64,000 bases of DNA from Desulfovibrio sp. 86 (lineage in GTDB: Bacteria > Desulfobacterota > Desulfovibrionia > Desulfovibrionales > Desulfovibrionaceae): assembly GCF_902702915.1 (NCBI RefSeq), contig NZ_LR738849.1:186001-250000 (forward strand), read 5' to 3'. The notes beneath the pieces are model-generated. The model saw nothing but the letters and a program-made list of their open reading frames with translations. It was not told the origin of the DNA and searched no databases. The translations under genes were made by a program, and so were the position numbers. Positions 44,470 through 53,800 of the stretch are shown here, one piece after another (positions within the stretch are counted from its first letter, which is position 1; each line of letters starts with the position of its first letter).

Positions 44470-44520
44470 CGAGGGGGGGAAGAGAGGCTCCGCTACGCTA
44501 CGCCTCTCTTCCCCCCCTCG
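44470..44520. terminator. 19-bp perfect hairpin after istB
   Basis: Left arm 44470-44488 and right arm 44502-44520 are exact reverse complements around a 13-base loop; purine-rich arm contains seven G in a row. Followed by TTAAAA. Lies inside the IS21 right end. Confidence 0.7.
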
Positions 44521-44612
44521 TTAAAACCCCACTTTGTGTCCTTGCACATAACCCCCAGAGGTGGGTCACTTTTGCGTGCACATGGTGGGTCCCTTTGCAA
44601 TGCGCATTGACA

Positions 44613-44846
44613 CGCTTGAAAGCACTCGCCTTATGCTGAACTTTTTGACCAACCTTTTCGGTTGATCTTTTCACTTCACCTGTTCCTTGAGGACAGCCCC
44701 CTGCACGCACTCAGGGGCGTACGCATGATGCGCTCAAAGGCGAATAGATACCGCGACACCATGAGACAAAAACAGCATGATGTCCAAACGGCATGAGACA
44801 ATCCTTCCTCCAAATAAACCCCTGCCCGCTTTTGGTCTGCACCCCG
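44613..44846. other. Unassigned DNA between the two insertion sequences
   Basis: 234 bases. One small terminator-like hairpin (CCAACC-TTTT-CGGTTGATCTTTT near 44650-44672) and a CCCCTG/CAGGGG pairing at about 44697-44725. It does not continue the interrupted molybdopterin oxidoreductase in any frame I could read. Confidence 0.4.
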
Positions 44847-46106
44847 TCAAGTAGACAGTTAAAAAGGCCCCAGGGACGATAATTAAGCGGCCAGCTTTTC
44901 CAGGTACTCCACCGGGGAAAGCTGGCCGAGTCTTTTTTGAAATCGTTCGGTGTTGTAGAAACGTATGTACTCTTCAATCAGAGCGCTCGTTTCTTCTTTG
45001 CCTTGCACTGAATTTTTGAGAAAAACTTCTGTCTTCAAATGTGAAAAGAACGATTCAACGCATGCATTGCCCAAGCAATTGCCTTTGCGCGGATGACTTC
45101 CCTGAATTTGTAATTTTTCAAGCTGGTTACAATACAATTTGTGAGTGTATTGAAACCCTTGATCTGAATGCACTACCGCTCCTGGCATTGCCGGAAGTTT
45201 GTCGAATATGTCGAGCACAAGAGCAAGGTCATTTCGGGATGAGAGGGCGTGAGCGACGATTTCGTTGGTACACAAGTCTTGCACCACAGACAGATAAATG
45301 AAGCCACTAGTTGTGGGTAACTAGGTTATATCTGTCACAAGTTTCTTGTTGGGGAGTTAAACTTTGAAGTAACACCCAAGCAGATTAGGAAACACTGTGC
45401 TGCCAGATTTACCAAAGTAACGACGCTTTTTACGAATAACAGACTGGATGCCGAGCTTGCGCATAAGCCGATAAACACGTTTGTGGTTCACGGCAAAACC
45501 TTCACGGCGTAGCCACCGTTATGCGGCGATAACCATAAAATGGCCACATGGAGTGGAGAGCTTTAATATGGGTTGTAATGTCGGCCTCACTATTCATCTT
45601 GGAACTTGCCATTTTCCATTTGTAATAGCCGGATCTGGATAATCCAGAAAAGTGTAATAATGTTTCCAAAGATGAATGAGCACGCAGCGCATCGACTATT
45701 TTGAAAAAACTCTTTTGGGTGCGCTCCCCATTCGTGCCCGGATCGGGAGCGATACAACTTTTTTAAATAGTCTCGCTCTGCTTTTACATAAGCAAGTTCT
45801 TCTTCAACAGATGAAAAATTCGTTTTTAATCGTCCACGATGCTCCGCATGGCTACTTTTACCGCGGCCATCTTCCAACGATTCACCCGAGTTAATCTTGG
45901 CAACCCATTCGCGAAGAGTCTTTTTATCCTTGATTCCCAATTCATCACAAAGTTGTCGATAGCTACGTCCACCCTTAAGAAAAAGCTGTACGGCTTCTTC
46001 CTTGAACGAAGGTGAATATGTAGTCTTCCTACCGTCGGCCATAAAAGACCCCCATCATGTTTTCAAAGTTTAAGCCTAGTGGGGCTTTTTTACTTTGTCT
46101 ACCTGA
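44847..46106 (-). mobile_element. Second degraded IS3-family insertion sequence (IS150-like)
   Basis: Ends are imperfect inverted repeats: left TCAAGTAGACAGTTAAAAAGG-CCCCA, right (reverse complement) TCAGGTAGACAAAGTAAAAAA-GCCCCA. Encodes orfA and a broken orfB on the minus strand. Different group from the element at 33421. Marks the right edge of the island. Confidence 0.82.
44883..46042 (-). pseudogene. IS3-family orfAB transposase, disrupted in orfB
   Basis: orfA begins at 46042 (MADGRKTTYSPSFKEEAVQLFLKG) with an HTH and a zipper ELAYVKAERDYLKKL. An A6G slippery heptamer follows, and after a -1 shift the reading continues as KKVVSLPIRARMGSAPK into orfB, a normal programmed frameshift. orfB is dead: a frameshift near 45515-45525 splits GYRRIT from WLRREGFAVNHKRVYRLM, and two stop codons interrupt FKV-LPNKKLVTDIT-LPTTSGFIYLS. 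The DDE residues in HSDQGFQY and CVESFFSHLK are still readable (44883-45287). Confidence 0.85.
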
Positions 46107-46442
46107 TGGGTGTCATAGCAATAGCGGGTGGTGCTGATTTCAGTCTATCTCCTCCTAAACGCCCGCCGCGCTGGGCCGGAACATACGTACTTTCCGTTCG
46201 TGGCATAAACTGATATCTGCTGCCTGGTGTAAAAGCCATTTCCCGTTGAAATTGTTCTGGCGGCTCCACGAGCAAACGTTTGCCGTGACGACGCAAGCGC
46301 AGGATATCTGCGCAGATAAACGGCAACGCGGGTGTGCCGTATCCTTGGGAAGCTTCCCAAAGGTACTTTGTTCTGATGCATGTGGGGCAGTGATGCCTTC
46401 CCCCGGTATGGCGACAACGACCCAACTGTTACAGGTGGAAAT
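46107..46442. other. 336-base gap at the island-backbone border
   Basis: No convincing gene. A minus-strand frame (46099-46425) has fairly protein-like stretches, including a C-x-x-C and a Pro/Arg-rich part, but no ribosome site and no family match by eye; it may be a gene remnant. The 3' end must include the promoter of the Ldh2-type gene. Confidence 0.4.
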
Positions 46443-47447
46443 ATGGGTTTCATTTCATTGGATGACGCACGCGACCTCGGCCAGCGCGCCCTCATGAAGC
46501 ACAAGGTCAGTTCTGAAAACGCTGCCGTGACCATTGACGCCCTGCTCCGTGCGGAGATGCAGGGGATTCCCTCACACGGCTTTTCGCGGATTCCCTATTA
46601 TGCGGCCCAGGCAGCCGCGGGCAAGATAGACGGTCTTGCAAAGCCGCAGATATCGCGTCCAAGACCAGGTGCAGTTCTTACGGACGCCAAGTGCGGCTTT
46701 GCCTTTCGGGCCATTGCCGACAGCCTGCCCGTGGCGGCCCAGGCGGCAAGAGAAAACGGCGTGGCCCTGCTGGCAATAAAGAATTCACACCACGCAGGCG
46801 TGTTGGGCCTTCCTGTCGCGGACTTTGCGGAGCAGGGGCTTCTGGCCATGGCATTTGCCAACAGCCCCGCCGCGCTCGCGCCTTATGGGGGCAGCAAAGC
46901 CGTTTTTGGCACCAATCCCATGGCCATGGGATGTCCCAGAAAAAACGCGCCGCCTCTGGTCATTGATATATCCATGGGTGTCATGGCGCGCGGCAAGGTT
47001 TTGCAGGCGGCCGAGAAGGGAGAACTCCTCCCTGAAGGCGTAGCTGTTGATGCGGAGGGCAAGCCCACACGCGATGCGGCCAAGGCTTTTGCTGGCTCGC
47101 TGCTGCCTTTTGGCGGCCCCAAGGGCTATGCGCTGGCGCTGATGGTGGAAATCATGGCTGCTGTGTTGCCGGGCGCGGCTCTGGCGGTGGAGGCAAGCTC
47201 GCTGTTTGCGCCGGAAGGGCCTTCGCCGCGCATTGGGCAAAGCTTTTTGGTCATGGACCCGGTGGCCACAGCGGGAGACGGCTTTACTGACCGCATTGAC
47301 GCTCTGCTGCGTGTCATCACAGAACAGGAAGGCGTGCGCCTGCCCGGCGACAGGCGGCTGTCGCTGGAGGCAGTTGCGCGGGCAAAAGAAACGGTTGCTT
47401 TGCCAGACCCGCTGCTTGAACAGCTTTACGGCCTCTGCAAAGAATAG
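46443..47447 (+). CDS. Malate/L-lactate/ureidoglycolate dehydrogenase family (Ldh2 type)
   Basis: 334 aa from ATG 46443 (MGFISLDDARDLG), with AGGTGG upstream; a longer frame from 46380 is not supported. NAD(P)-dependent 2-hydroxyacid dehydrogenase of the YlbC/AllD/MdH fold. Signature blocks: RAEMQGIPSHGFSRIPYY (Ser-His-Gly active site), AIKNSHHAGVLGLP, NSPAALAPYGGSKAVFGTNPMAMGCP and GGPKGYALALMVEIMAAVLPGA. The exact substrate (malate, sulfolactate, ureidoglycolate, others) cannot be told. Stands alone. Confidence 0.88.
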   Translation: MGFISLDDARDLGQRALMKHKVSSENAAVTIDALLRAEMQGIPSHGFSRIPYYAAQAAAGKIDGLAKPQISRPRPGAVLTDAKCGFAFRAIADSLPVAAQAARENGVALLAIKNSHHAGVLGLPVADFAEQGLLAMAFANSPAALAPYGGSKAVFGTNPMAMGCPRKNAPPLVIDISMGVMARGKVLQAAEKGELLPEGVAVDAEGKPTRDAAKAFAGSLLPFGGPKGYALALMVEIMAAVLPGAALAVEASSLFAPEGPSPRIGQSFLVMDPVATAGDGFTDRIDALLRVITEQEGVRLPGDRRLSLEAVARAKETVALPDPLLEQLYGLCKE

Positions 47448-47467
47448 CCGAATGCCCAAGCAAAACC

Positions 47468-47505
47468 GTTCTGGCCACTGCTGCGCGCGCAGCAGTGGCC
47501 AGAAC
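47468..47505. terminator. Long GC-rich hairpin after the Ldh2-type gene
   Basis: Perfect 17-bp stem GTTCTGGCCACTGCTGC / GCAGCAGTGGCCAGAAC around GCGC (the whole 38 bases are a perfect palindrome). No T-run follows. A second hairpin, GGAGCATCTTT/AAAGATGCTCC, lies at 47589-47627. The gap 47448-47745 holds nothing else. Confidence 0.6.
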
Positions 47506-47745
47506 ATTGTAACGTTTAAAACGGATAGGCAGGCTGATACTACTGCAACGTGCCGTGGATTCAGCCGCAAATCGCATTTTTGACTGACGGAGCATCTTTA
47601 AAATTCTTCGTATTTCAAAGATGCTCCGGTTCAGAGCAAATAAACTTTGCGACAGATAAACTTTGTGATGGCATGATGCCTGAAAAAAGCTGACTCGGCC
47701 TCCTTCGTTCCGAAAACCTTTTGTACTACAGCAAAATACAATAAG

Positions 47746-47804
47746 AGTTTTGGGGGGTGGGGGCGTGGGGGAGGAGACCCTTTTGCAAAAGGGTCCCTCC
47801 CCCA
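47746..47804 (+). repeat. GC-rich palindromic dispersed repeat, copy 3
   Basis: GAGTTTT-GGGGGGTGGGGGCGTGGGGGAGGA, hairpin GACCCTTTTG/CAAAAGGGTC, CCTCCCCCAC; practically identical to 5823-5880. Between convergent genes. Confidence 0.87.
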
Positions 47805-47826
47805 CCAAGCATTTCGGTGGTTCGGG

Positions 47827-48609
47827 CTATACCGTAAAAATTTCCGGTTCTTTCCTGTCCCTGCATTTTTCTTCCAGCATGGCAATAATCTTCAACACGG
47901 GCTCCTGGTCGAAAAACTTGGCCTGCTCCGGGCATGCCTTCACACAGGCGCAGCAGCGTATACAGCCTTGATTCACAAGGGCTGGATCGTCCTCACTGAT
48001 GACCTGCACAGGGCACTGGCTTGCGCAGAGCATGCATTGGGTACATGCCTCTGAAGTTTTCGGGCGAATATCCACCGCAGGGGGCAGTTCCTTGTAAGGA
48101 TGGTTGCCCGGAACAGCCACCGGCCCGGCATGGCCCGAAAGTATGGCCTGGGCCGTATGGCGGGCGAATTCCCCGGCGAGTTCCATATCCCGGTCGTCGG
48201 GTCTGCCCGTGCCAATGGCCGACGCCAGGCTGTGTTCCGCGATAAAGGCCGCAGCCGCCACCACGTCGCAGTTGCGCTTCTGCAACGCATCCACAGCTTC
48301 CAGCAAGGCGTCGTCGTAGTGGCGGTTGCCGTAAACGGCCATAACCGCAGCCCGCGCTCCCTTGCCATCAAGTACAGACAGAAAGCCGTCAAGCAGTCGG
48401 GGCACACGCCCGGCGTACACAGGAAAAGCCAGAAGCAGCACATCGTCCGGCCCACAGCACAATTTTTTGGCACGCCCTGGAGGGTATGTCAGGTCATGCT
48501 CGCAAAGTTCTTTGCCAAGCGCTTGCGCCAGGGGCCATGCCACGGCCAAAGCAAGTTTTTTGCTGCCGTGCGTGGGACTGAAAAAAACAGCGTGCAGTAT
48601 ACCGCTCAT
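47827..48609 (-). CDS. Flavodoxin-ferredoxin fusion (EFR1-like)
   Basis: 260 aa. N-terminal flavodoxin-like domain: HAVFFSPTHGSKKLALAVAW (FMN phosphate loop S-P-T-x-x-S-K/T), LLLAFPVYAGRVPRLLDGFL, AAVMAVYGNRHYDDALLE. C-terminal 2[4Fe-4S] ferredoxin at about 185-235: CTQCMLCASQCP and CIRCCACVKACP. Likely a soluble low-potential electron carrier. A single unit; start at 48609 has a GGC-AT context with AGAGG about 8 bases upstream. Confidence 0.88.
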   Translation of the reverse strand: MSGILHAVFFSPTHGSKKLALAVAWPLAQALGKELCEHDLTYPPGRAKKLCCGPDDVLLLAFPVYAGRVPRLLDGFLSVLDGKGARAAVMAVYGNRHYDDALLEAVDALQKRNCDVVAAAAFIAEHSLASAIGTGRPDDRDMELAGEFARHTAQAILSGHAGPVAVPGNHPYKELPPAVDIRPKTSEACTQCMLCASQCPVQVISEDDPALVNQGCIRCCACVKACPEQAKFFDQEPVLKIIAMLEEKCRDRKEPEIFTV

Positions 48610-48649
48610 GTATGCCTCTCTTGGGTTGCATGACAGCGAATATGGGGCA

Positions 48650-48778
48650 ATTCATGTTCAGATTGCTCTGGCGACGGCCTGGGCAGGCGCCCAACTTGAA
48701 GATCAGGCGCAGCGCTTTGCGTCGGTAAACTCCGGAGCGGGCGTCTTCAGCCTTTGGAATATGTATTCCCAAAGGCAA
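48650..48778 (+). repeat. Degenerate dispersed repeat, copy C
   Basis: Shares spaced blocks with copies A and B (ATTGCTCTGG-GAC, GCAGGCG, AGGCGCAGCGCT, CGGAGCG) and ends in the hairpin GCCTTTGGAAT...ATTCCCAAAGGC (about 48751-48778). More diverged than A versus B. Confidence 0.45.
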
Positions 48779-48824
48779 GCGGAGATATGTTCACAGGGGC
48801 AGTCCGCTCTGGACTGACCATGGT

Positions 48825-48857
48825 AAAAGGGCCGGAATATACGTATCCGGCCCTTTT
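48825..48857. terminator. Terminator after the glycine-zipper lipoprotein gene
   Basis: AAAAGGGCCGGA / TCCGGCCCTTTT, 12-bp perfect stem, nine-base loop. On the minus strand the stem is followed by its T-run TTTT-ACCA. Ends the 49131 transcript. Confidence 0.8.
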
Positions 48858-48888
48858 AAAGTGTTGCGAAAAGCTCGGGACGTTACTG

Positions 48889-49131
48889 TTACCAGCTTTT
48901 ACCCTTGCTCTGCTCATGACCCACAATACCGCCGGCCAGAGCGCCTACGCCAGCGCCGGCAAGGGCTCCCCAACCAGCCGCGCCGCCGGAAATGGCGGCA
49001 ATACCGGCACCGCCAAGAGCGCCAAGAGCCGCGCCGCTGGCAACACCCTGCTGGGTCTTGTTCATATTGGTGCAACCAACGCCACTGGCAAGCAAGGCGG
49101 CCAGCAGACCTATAATTAAAACTTTTTTCAT
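48889..49131 (-). CDS. Small glycine-zipper lipoprotein
   Basis: 80 aa from ATG 49131 with AGGAGA upstream. Lipoprotein signal MKKVLIIGLLAALLASGVGC; then a glycine-zipper helix SGAALGALGGAGIAAISGGAAGWGALAGAGVGALAGGIVG followed by a short charged tail. Such small OM lipoproteins (YmgG/OmpA-glycine-zipper type) associate with membranes; specific role unknown. Close to but probably separate from the next upstream gene. Confidence 0.8.
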   Translation of the reverse strand: MKKVLIIGLLAALLASGVGCTNMNKTQQGVASGAALGALGGAGIAAISGGAAGWGALAGAGVGALAGGIVGHEQSKGKSW

Positions 49132-49177
49132 GGCAATTCTCCTGAAAAGTCCAGTCGTGGCTTGAAAGGCATTGGCC

Positions 49178-49609
49178 CTATTTCGCGGCAAGACGCGGGG
49201 CGATCAGTTCATACCAGATAACACCCATAACCGGACGGTCAAGCTTGTCAGGGTTGGTAGCATACCAGCTGTCCACCAGTTTGCTGATGTCAGCGCGGTT
49301 GACGTTGTCAAATGCCTTCATCCAGCCCTTTTCAAAGGGTGACAGGGTGCTGGTAGGCTTTTTGCCCGTTTTGGCGGCTTTTTCCATTATCTTGCCGTTA
49401 ACAAAGTATTCCACGGTAATGGCCGATTCCACCCCAAGCAGAAAAGCAGCCTTATCGGTTTCAGTCGTTTTTTGCCATACGACGCCTGTAAGCTGTTCAA
49501 CGGGATTATTATGTGGCACAGCGCTGGCGGCTGTTTCGGCCGCACGCACGGGAGCGCAGGCCAAAACCAGAGCCAGAACCAGCCCAAGGCTCAAAACTGA
49601 CTTTTTCAC
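49178..49609 (-). CDS. Exported protein of unknown function
   Basis: About 143 aa from GTG 49609, which has AGGAG seven bases upstream; the in-frame extension to 49663 is rejected. Signal peptide KKSVLSLGLVLALVLACAPVRA-AE. The mature part contains LLGVESAITVEYFVNGKI and a C-terminal YATNPDKLDRPVMGVIWYELIAPRL. The pattern of a helical domain with a conserved aromatic C-terminus is faintly like Rap1a/Tai-type immunity proteins, but I would not assign it. Periplasmic. Confidence 0.7.
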   Translation of the reverse strand: MKKSVLSLGLVLALVLACAPVRAAETAASAVPHNNPVEQLTGVVWQKTTETDKAAFLLGVESAITVEYFVNGKIMEKAAKTGKKPTSTLSPFEKGWMKAFDNVNRADISKLVDSWYATNPDKLDRPVMGVIWYELIAPRLAAK

Positions 49610-49754
49610 TTGAAGCTCCTTGCAGGTTACAGAACAGGCGGGATTAACCGCCGGAAAAAGCACTCATACCAACAGACCAAAAGCGCCAATCGCTATCAGT
49701 GCTAGTTCCAGTCTAGTCACAAGAAGACTCTCATATCAAGTCTTTTCCGTCTTA

Positions 49755-50885
49755 TCAGGCTCCGACGGACTCGCCGATGACCTGTCTGAACCGGTTGAAC
49801 AGGTATTCGCCGTCGTGCGGCCCGGCGGCGGCTTCAGGGTGATACTGCAGGCTCATGACAGGCAGCGTTTTGTGGCGCAAGCCCTCGAGCGTATTGTCGT
49901 TAAGATTGATGTGGGTCGCCTCCACATCCTCCACTCCGTCAAGAACCACGTGGAACCCGTGGTTTTGCGAAGAGATTTCGATACGGCCCGTGGTCAGATC
50001 CTTGACCGGGTGGTTGCAGCCGTGGTGACCGAACTTGAGTTTGTCGGTGCTGCCGCCGAGCGCATGTCCGATAAGCTGGTGACCAAGGCAAATGCCCGTA
50101 ACCGGGAACATGCCGATAAGCTCCCGCACCAGGGCTATCTCGTTGGTCAGCGTGGCCGGGTCGCCGGGGCCGTTGGACAGAAACGCCCCCTTGGCGCCGC
50201 TGGCCTTGGCCTGAGCCGCGCTGAAACTGGGCGGCACCACCAGAGGTTCAAAACCCGCTTCACACAGACGGCGCAAGATATTCCACTTGATGCCGAAGTC
50301 ATAAACCAGCAGGGGCAGCCCCGTTCCACGCCAGGCATAACTGCCGTCTTCGGCCAGGGGGGCCTCCTGTACAGCGTTGTCATACCAGGCATAGGGCTTC
50401 TGGGCCGCCACAAAGGGCACAAGGTTGCGCCCCTTCATGGGGGGCAGGGCCCTGGCGCGTTCCTGAAGCACGCGCGGGTCCATTTCCTTGGTGGAAATGA
50501 TGCCGCGCATGGCCCCGTTGATGCGCAAATGCAGGGTCAGGGCACGGGTATCAAGCCCTTCCATGCCAGGCGTTTCATAGCGCTTCAGGAAGGCAGGCAG
50601 AGACATTATGGAGCGCCAGTTGGAGGGCTTTTTGCAGCACTCCTTGACCAGCAGGGCCGAGCAATGCACGCCTGCGGATTCCATATCTTCACGGTTGGTG
50701 CCGTAGTTGCCAATGAGGGGATAGGTCATGCAGACCATCTGCCCGTAATAGGAGGGATCTGTAAGAACCTCCTGATATCCGGTCATGCCGGTGGTGAAAA
50801 TAACCTCGCCGCCGGTTTCAAATTCGCCGGTAAAGGACTTGCCTTCCAGCGTAAATCCATCTTCCAGCACCAGTAATGCTTTCAT
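49755..50885 (-). CDS. carA: Carbamoyl-phosphate synthase small (glutaminase) subunit
   Basis: 376 aa. The N-terminal domain begins [20 protein letters not shown] and includes [20 protein letters not shown]; the class I glutaminase domain has [11 protein letters not shown], the nucleophile Cys in [15 protein letters not shown] and the His-Glu pair in [12 protein letters not shown]. Supplies ammonia to CarB for arginine and pyrimidine synthesis. Follows carB with a three-base gap (carB-carA order, the reverse of E. coli). Confidence 0.97.
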   Translation of the reverse strand: MKALLVLEDGFTLEGKSFTGEFETGGEVIFTTGMTGYQEVLTDPSYYGQMVCMTYPLIGNYGTNREDMESAGVHCSALLVKECCKKPSNWRSIMSLPAFLKRYETPGMEGLDTRALTLHLRINGAMRGIISTKEMDPRVLQERARALPPMKGRNLVPFVAAQKPYAWYDNAVQEAPLAEDGSYAWRGTGLPLLVYDFGIKWNILRRLCEAGFEPLVVPPSFSAAQAKASGAKGAFLSNGPGDPATLTNEIALVRELIGMFPVTGICLGHQLIGHALGGSTDKLKFGHHGCNHPVKDLTTGRIEISSQNHGFHVVLDGVEDVEATHINLNDNTLEGLRHKTLPVMSLQYHPEAAAGPHDGEYLFNRFRQVIGESVGA

Positions 50886-50888
50886 AGC

Positions 50889-53800
50889 TTACCCCTGCGC
50901 GTCCCGCGCATAGTATTCCTGCAAACTTTCCACATGGATTTCGTCCCGCCGCGAACCTATGGCTGTGGCAGTGGCACGGGCCGCGGCAATGGTGGTGCAA
51001 TACGGCACCTTATAGTTCAGGGCCGCATGACGGATGGCCTTGGAATCCTTGGCCGTGTGCTTGCCCGAAGCTGTATTCACGACCAGGGCCACCTCGTGAT
51101 TGATGAGCAGGTCCACAATGTTGGGACGTCCTTCATAGACCTTGCGCACTTCTTCGACCTTGAGCCCGTGGTCGCGCAGTACGGTCGCAGTGCCCTTGGT
51201 GGCCAGCAGGTCAAAGCCCATATCGGCAAACTTTTCGGCCACTTCTGGCAGGAAGGGCTTGTCGCGGTCATTGACGGAGAGAAAAAGCTTGCCCCCCTGC
51301 GGCAACACCTGGCCAGCGCCGAGCTGACTTTTAAGGAAGGCCTCGCCAAAGCTGGAACCCATGCCCATAACTTCGCCGGTGGAGTGCATTTCAGGGCCGA
51401 GTATCACGTCCACTCCGGGGAAGCGCTGGAAGGGCATGACCGCTTCCTTCACGCAGGTAAAGCCGCCCTTGCGCATGCTCCAGGGGTCCAGTTCGTCCAG
51501 GGTTTTGCCCAGCATGACCTGGGTGGCCAGGTACGGCAGGGGAACCCCTGTGGCCTTGGACACAAAGGGCGCGGTGCGCGAGGCGCGCGGGTTGACTTCA
51601 AGAATATAAAGATCGTCGCCCTTGATGGCGAACTGGATATTCATGAGGCCCACCACCTTGAGCTCACGGGCCAACGCCTCGGCCTGGGAAGCGATAAGGG
51701 CCACATGGTCGTAGGACAGTGAATAGGAGGGCAGCACGCAGGCCGAGTCGCCGGAGTGGATGCCAGCTTCCTCGATATGCTCCATGATGCCTGCCACATA
51801 CACGTCCTTGCCGTCCGACAGGGCGTCCACGTCCACTTCCACCGCATGCTCGAGGAATTTGTCCACAAGGATGGGATGCTCCGGCTTTTCGGGCACCTGG
51901 GCGTGAAAGTACGCCGTCAGTTCCGCCACGTCATACACCACGGCCATGGCCCGGCCGCCAAGCACGTAGCTTGGCCGCACAACCACGGGATAGGTGATGC
52001 GCTCGGCCACTTCCAGAGCGTCTTCAAGGCTCATGGCCGTGCCGTTGGGCGGTTGCAGCAGGCCCAGCTTCTGGATGAGCGCCTGGAAGCGCTCACGGTC
52101 TTCGGCACGGTCAATGGCGTCGGGGCTGGTTCCGAGGATCGGCACCCCGGCGCGCATGAGGGGCACGGCCAGGTTCAGCGGCGTCTGCCCGCCAAACTGC
52201 ACGATGACGCCCTCAGGCTTTTCTTTTTCCACAATGTTCATGACATCTTCGAAGGTCAGCGGTTCAAAGTAGAGACGGTCCGAAGTGTCGTAGTCCGTGG
52301 AAACCGTTTCGGGGTTGGAGTTGGCCATGATGGCCATGACCCCGGCATCGCGCAGGGCGAAGGAGGCGTGGCAGCAGCAGTAGTCAAACTCGATGCCCTG
52401 GCCGATACGGTTGGGGCCTCCACCGAGGATGAGCACCTTGCGGCGGTTTTCCAGCTTGAGCTCTTCGCCTTTTTCATAGGTCGAGTAAAAATAGGGGGTA
52501 TAGGCTTCAAACTCGCCAGCGCAGGTATCCACAAGATAATATGTGGGCAGGATGTGCATTTCCTGACGCAGACGGCGAATGTCCGCTTCGGGGCGCTTCC
52601 ACATTTCGGCAAGCTGCCTGTCGGAAAAACCGTATTCCTTGGCTTCGCGCAAAATTACCGCCAGGTCGGCGTTGCTGGCGGTCATGTCATTGGCCATGCC
52701 AAAGTTGCGGATGTGCTGCTCCATCTCCACAATGTCCTGCACCTGACGCACAAACCAGGGATCAATGGCGGACACGGCGAAGATTTCTTCTTCCGTAATG
52801 CCCGCGAGCAAAGCCTGACGCAGCGTAAAAATGCGACGTGAATTGGGCCGTTGCAGAGATTCAAGGATATCCTCACGGGCGGGCAGCTCGGCGTTGAAGT
52901 TGAAACCAAGGCCCGTGGCCCCGATTTCCATTGACCGCAATCCTTTTTGCAGGGCTTCCTTGAAGGTACGCCCGATGCTCATGGCCTCGCCCACGCTCTT
53001 CATGGAGGTGGTCAGCTCGTCCTTGGCCCCGGGGAACTTTTCAAAGGTAAAACGCGGAATCTTCACCACGCAGTAGTCGATGGCAGGCTCAAAGCTGGCC
53101 ACAGTTTCACGCGTGATATCGTTGCGCAGTTCGTCCAGCGTGTAGCCGACCGCCAGCTTGGCCGCAATCTTTGCAATGGGAAAACCCGTCGCCTTGGAGG
53201 CCAGCGCTGAAGAACGCGACACGCGCGGATTCATTTCAATGACCACAACTTCGCCATTGGCGGGGTTGATGCCGAACTGCACGTTACTGCCGCCGGTTTC
53301 AACGCCGATTTCACGCATGATGGCAATGGAGAAATCGCGGATCTGCTGGTATTCGGAATCCGTAAGCGTCTGCACCGGGGCCACGGTTATGGAGTCGCCC
53401 GTGTGCACGCCCATGGGATCAAGATTTTCAATGGAGCAGATGATGACACAGTTATCCTTGGTGTCGCGCATCACTTCCATTTCAATTTCTTTCCAGCCGA
53501 GCACGCTCTGCTCTATCATGACTTCGGTGGTGGGGCTCGCGGCCAGACCGTTGCTTGCCACCTCTTCAAGGTCGGCAAGATTATAGGCCACGCCGCCGCC
53601 CGTACCGCCAAGGGTAAAGGCCGGGCGCACAATCAGCGGGAAAGGCAGCACGTTGCCAAGCCGGCGCACTTCGTCAAGGTTGCGGGCAATGCCGCTGGCG
53701 GGCATCTTGAGCCCGATGCGTTCCATGGCCTCACGGAAAAGCTCGCGGCTTTCGGCCTTCTCGATAACTTCGGCCCGTGCGCCGATAAGTTCAACGCCGT

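Larger units (their letters stand above)
42108..44612 (+). mobile_element. IS21-family insertion sequence
   Basis: About 2.5 kb with istA and istB intact. Terminal inverted repeats align as TGT-GCGC-GCAAA-G-GACCCACC, with a second inner copy (GCAAAAGTGGCCCACC on the left, AGGTGGGTCACTTTTGC on the right), the multi-repeat ends expected for IS21. Flanking bases show no matching 4-8 bp target duplication. Confidence 0.85.

Noticed and set aside
45590-46042. Frameshift in the second IS3 orfA read as damage
   Set aside because: The orfA to orfB switch lies at an A6G slippery site, the normal programmed -1 frameshift; only the later breaks in orfB are damage.
33149-46106. Direct repeat of the tRNA-Leu 3' end as a right attachment site
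   Set aside because: I looked near the right border of the island and saw no second copy of the T-arm/acceptor sequence.
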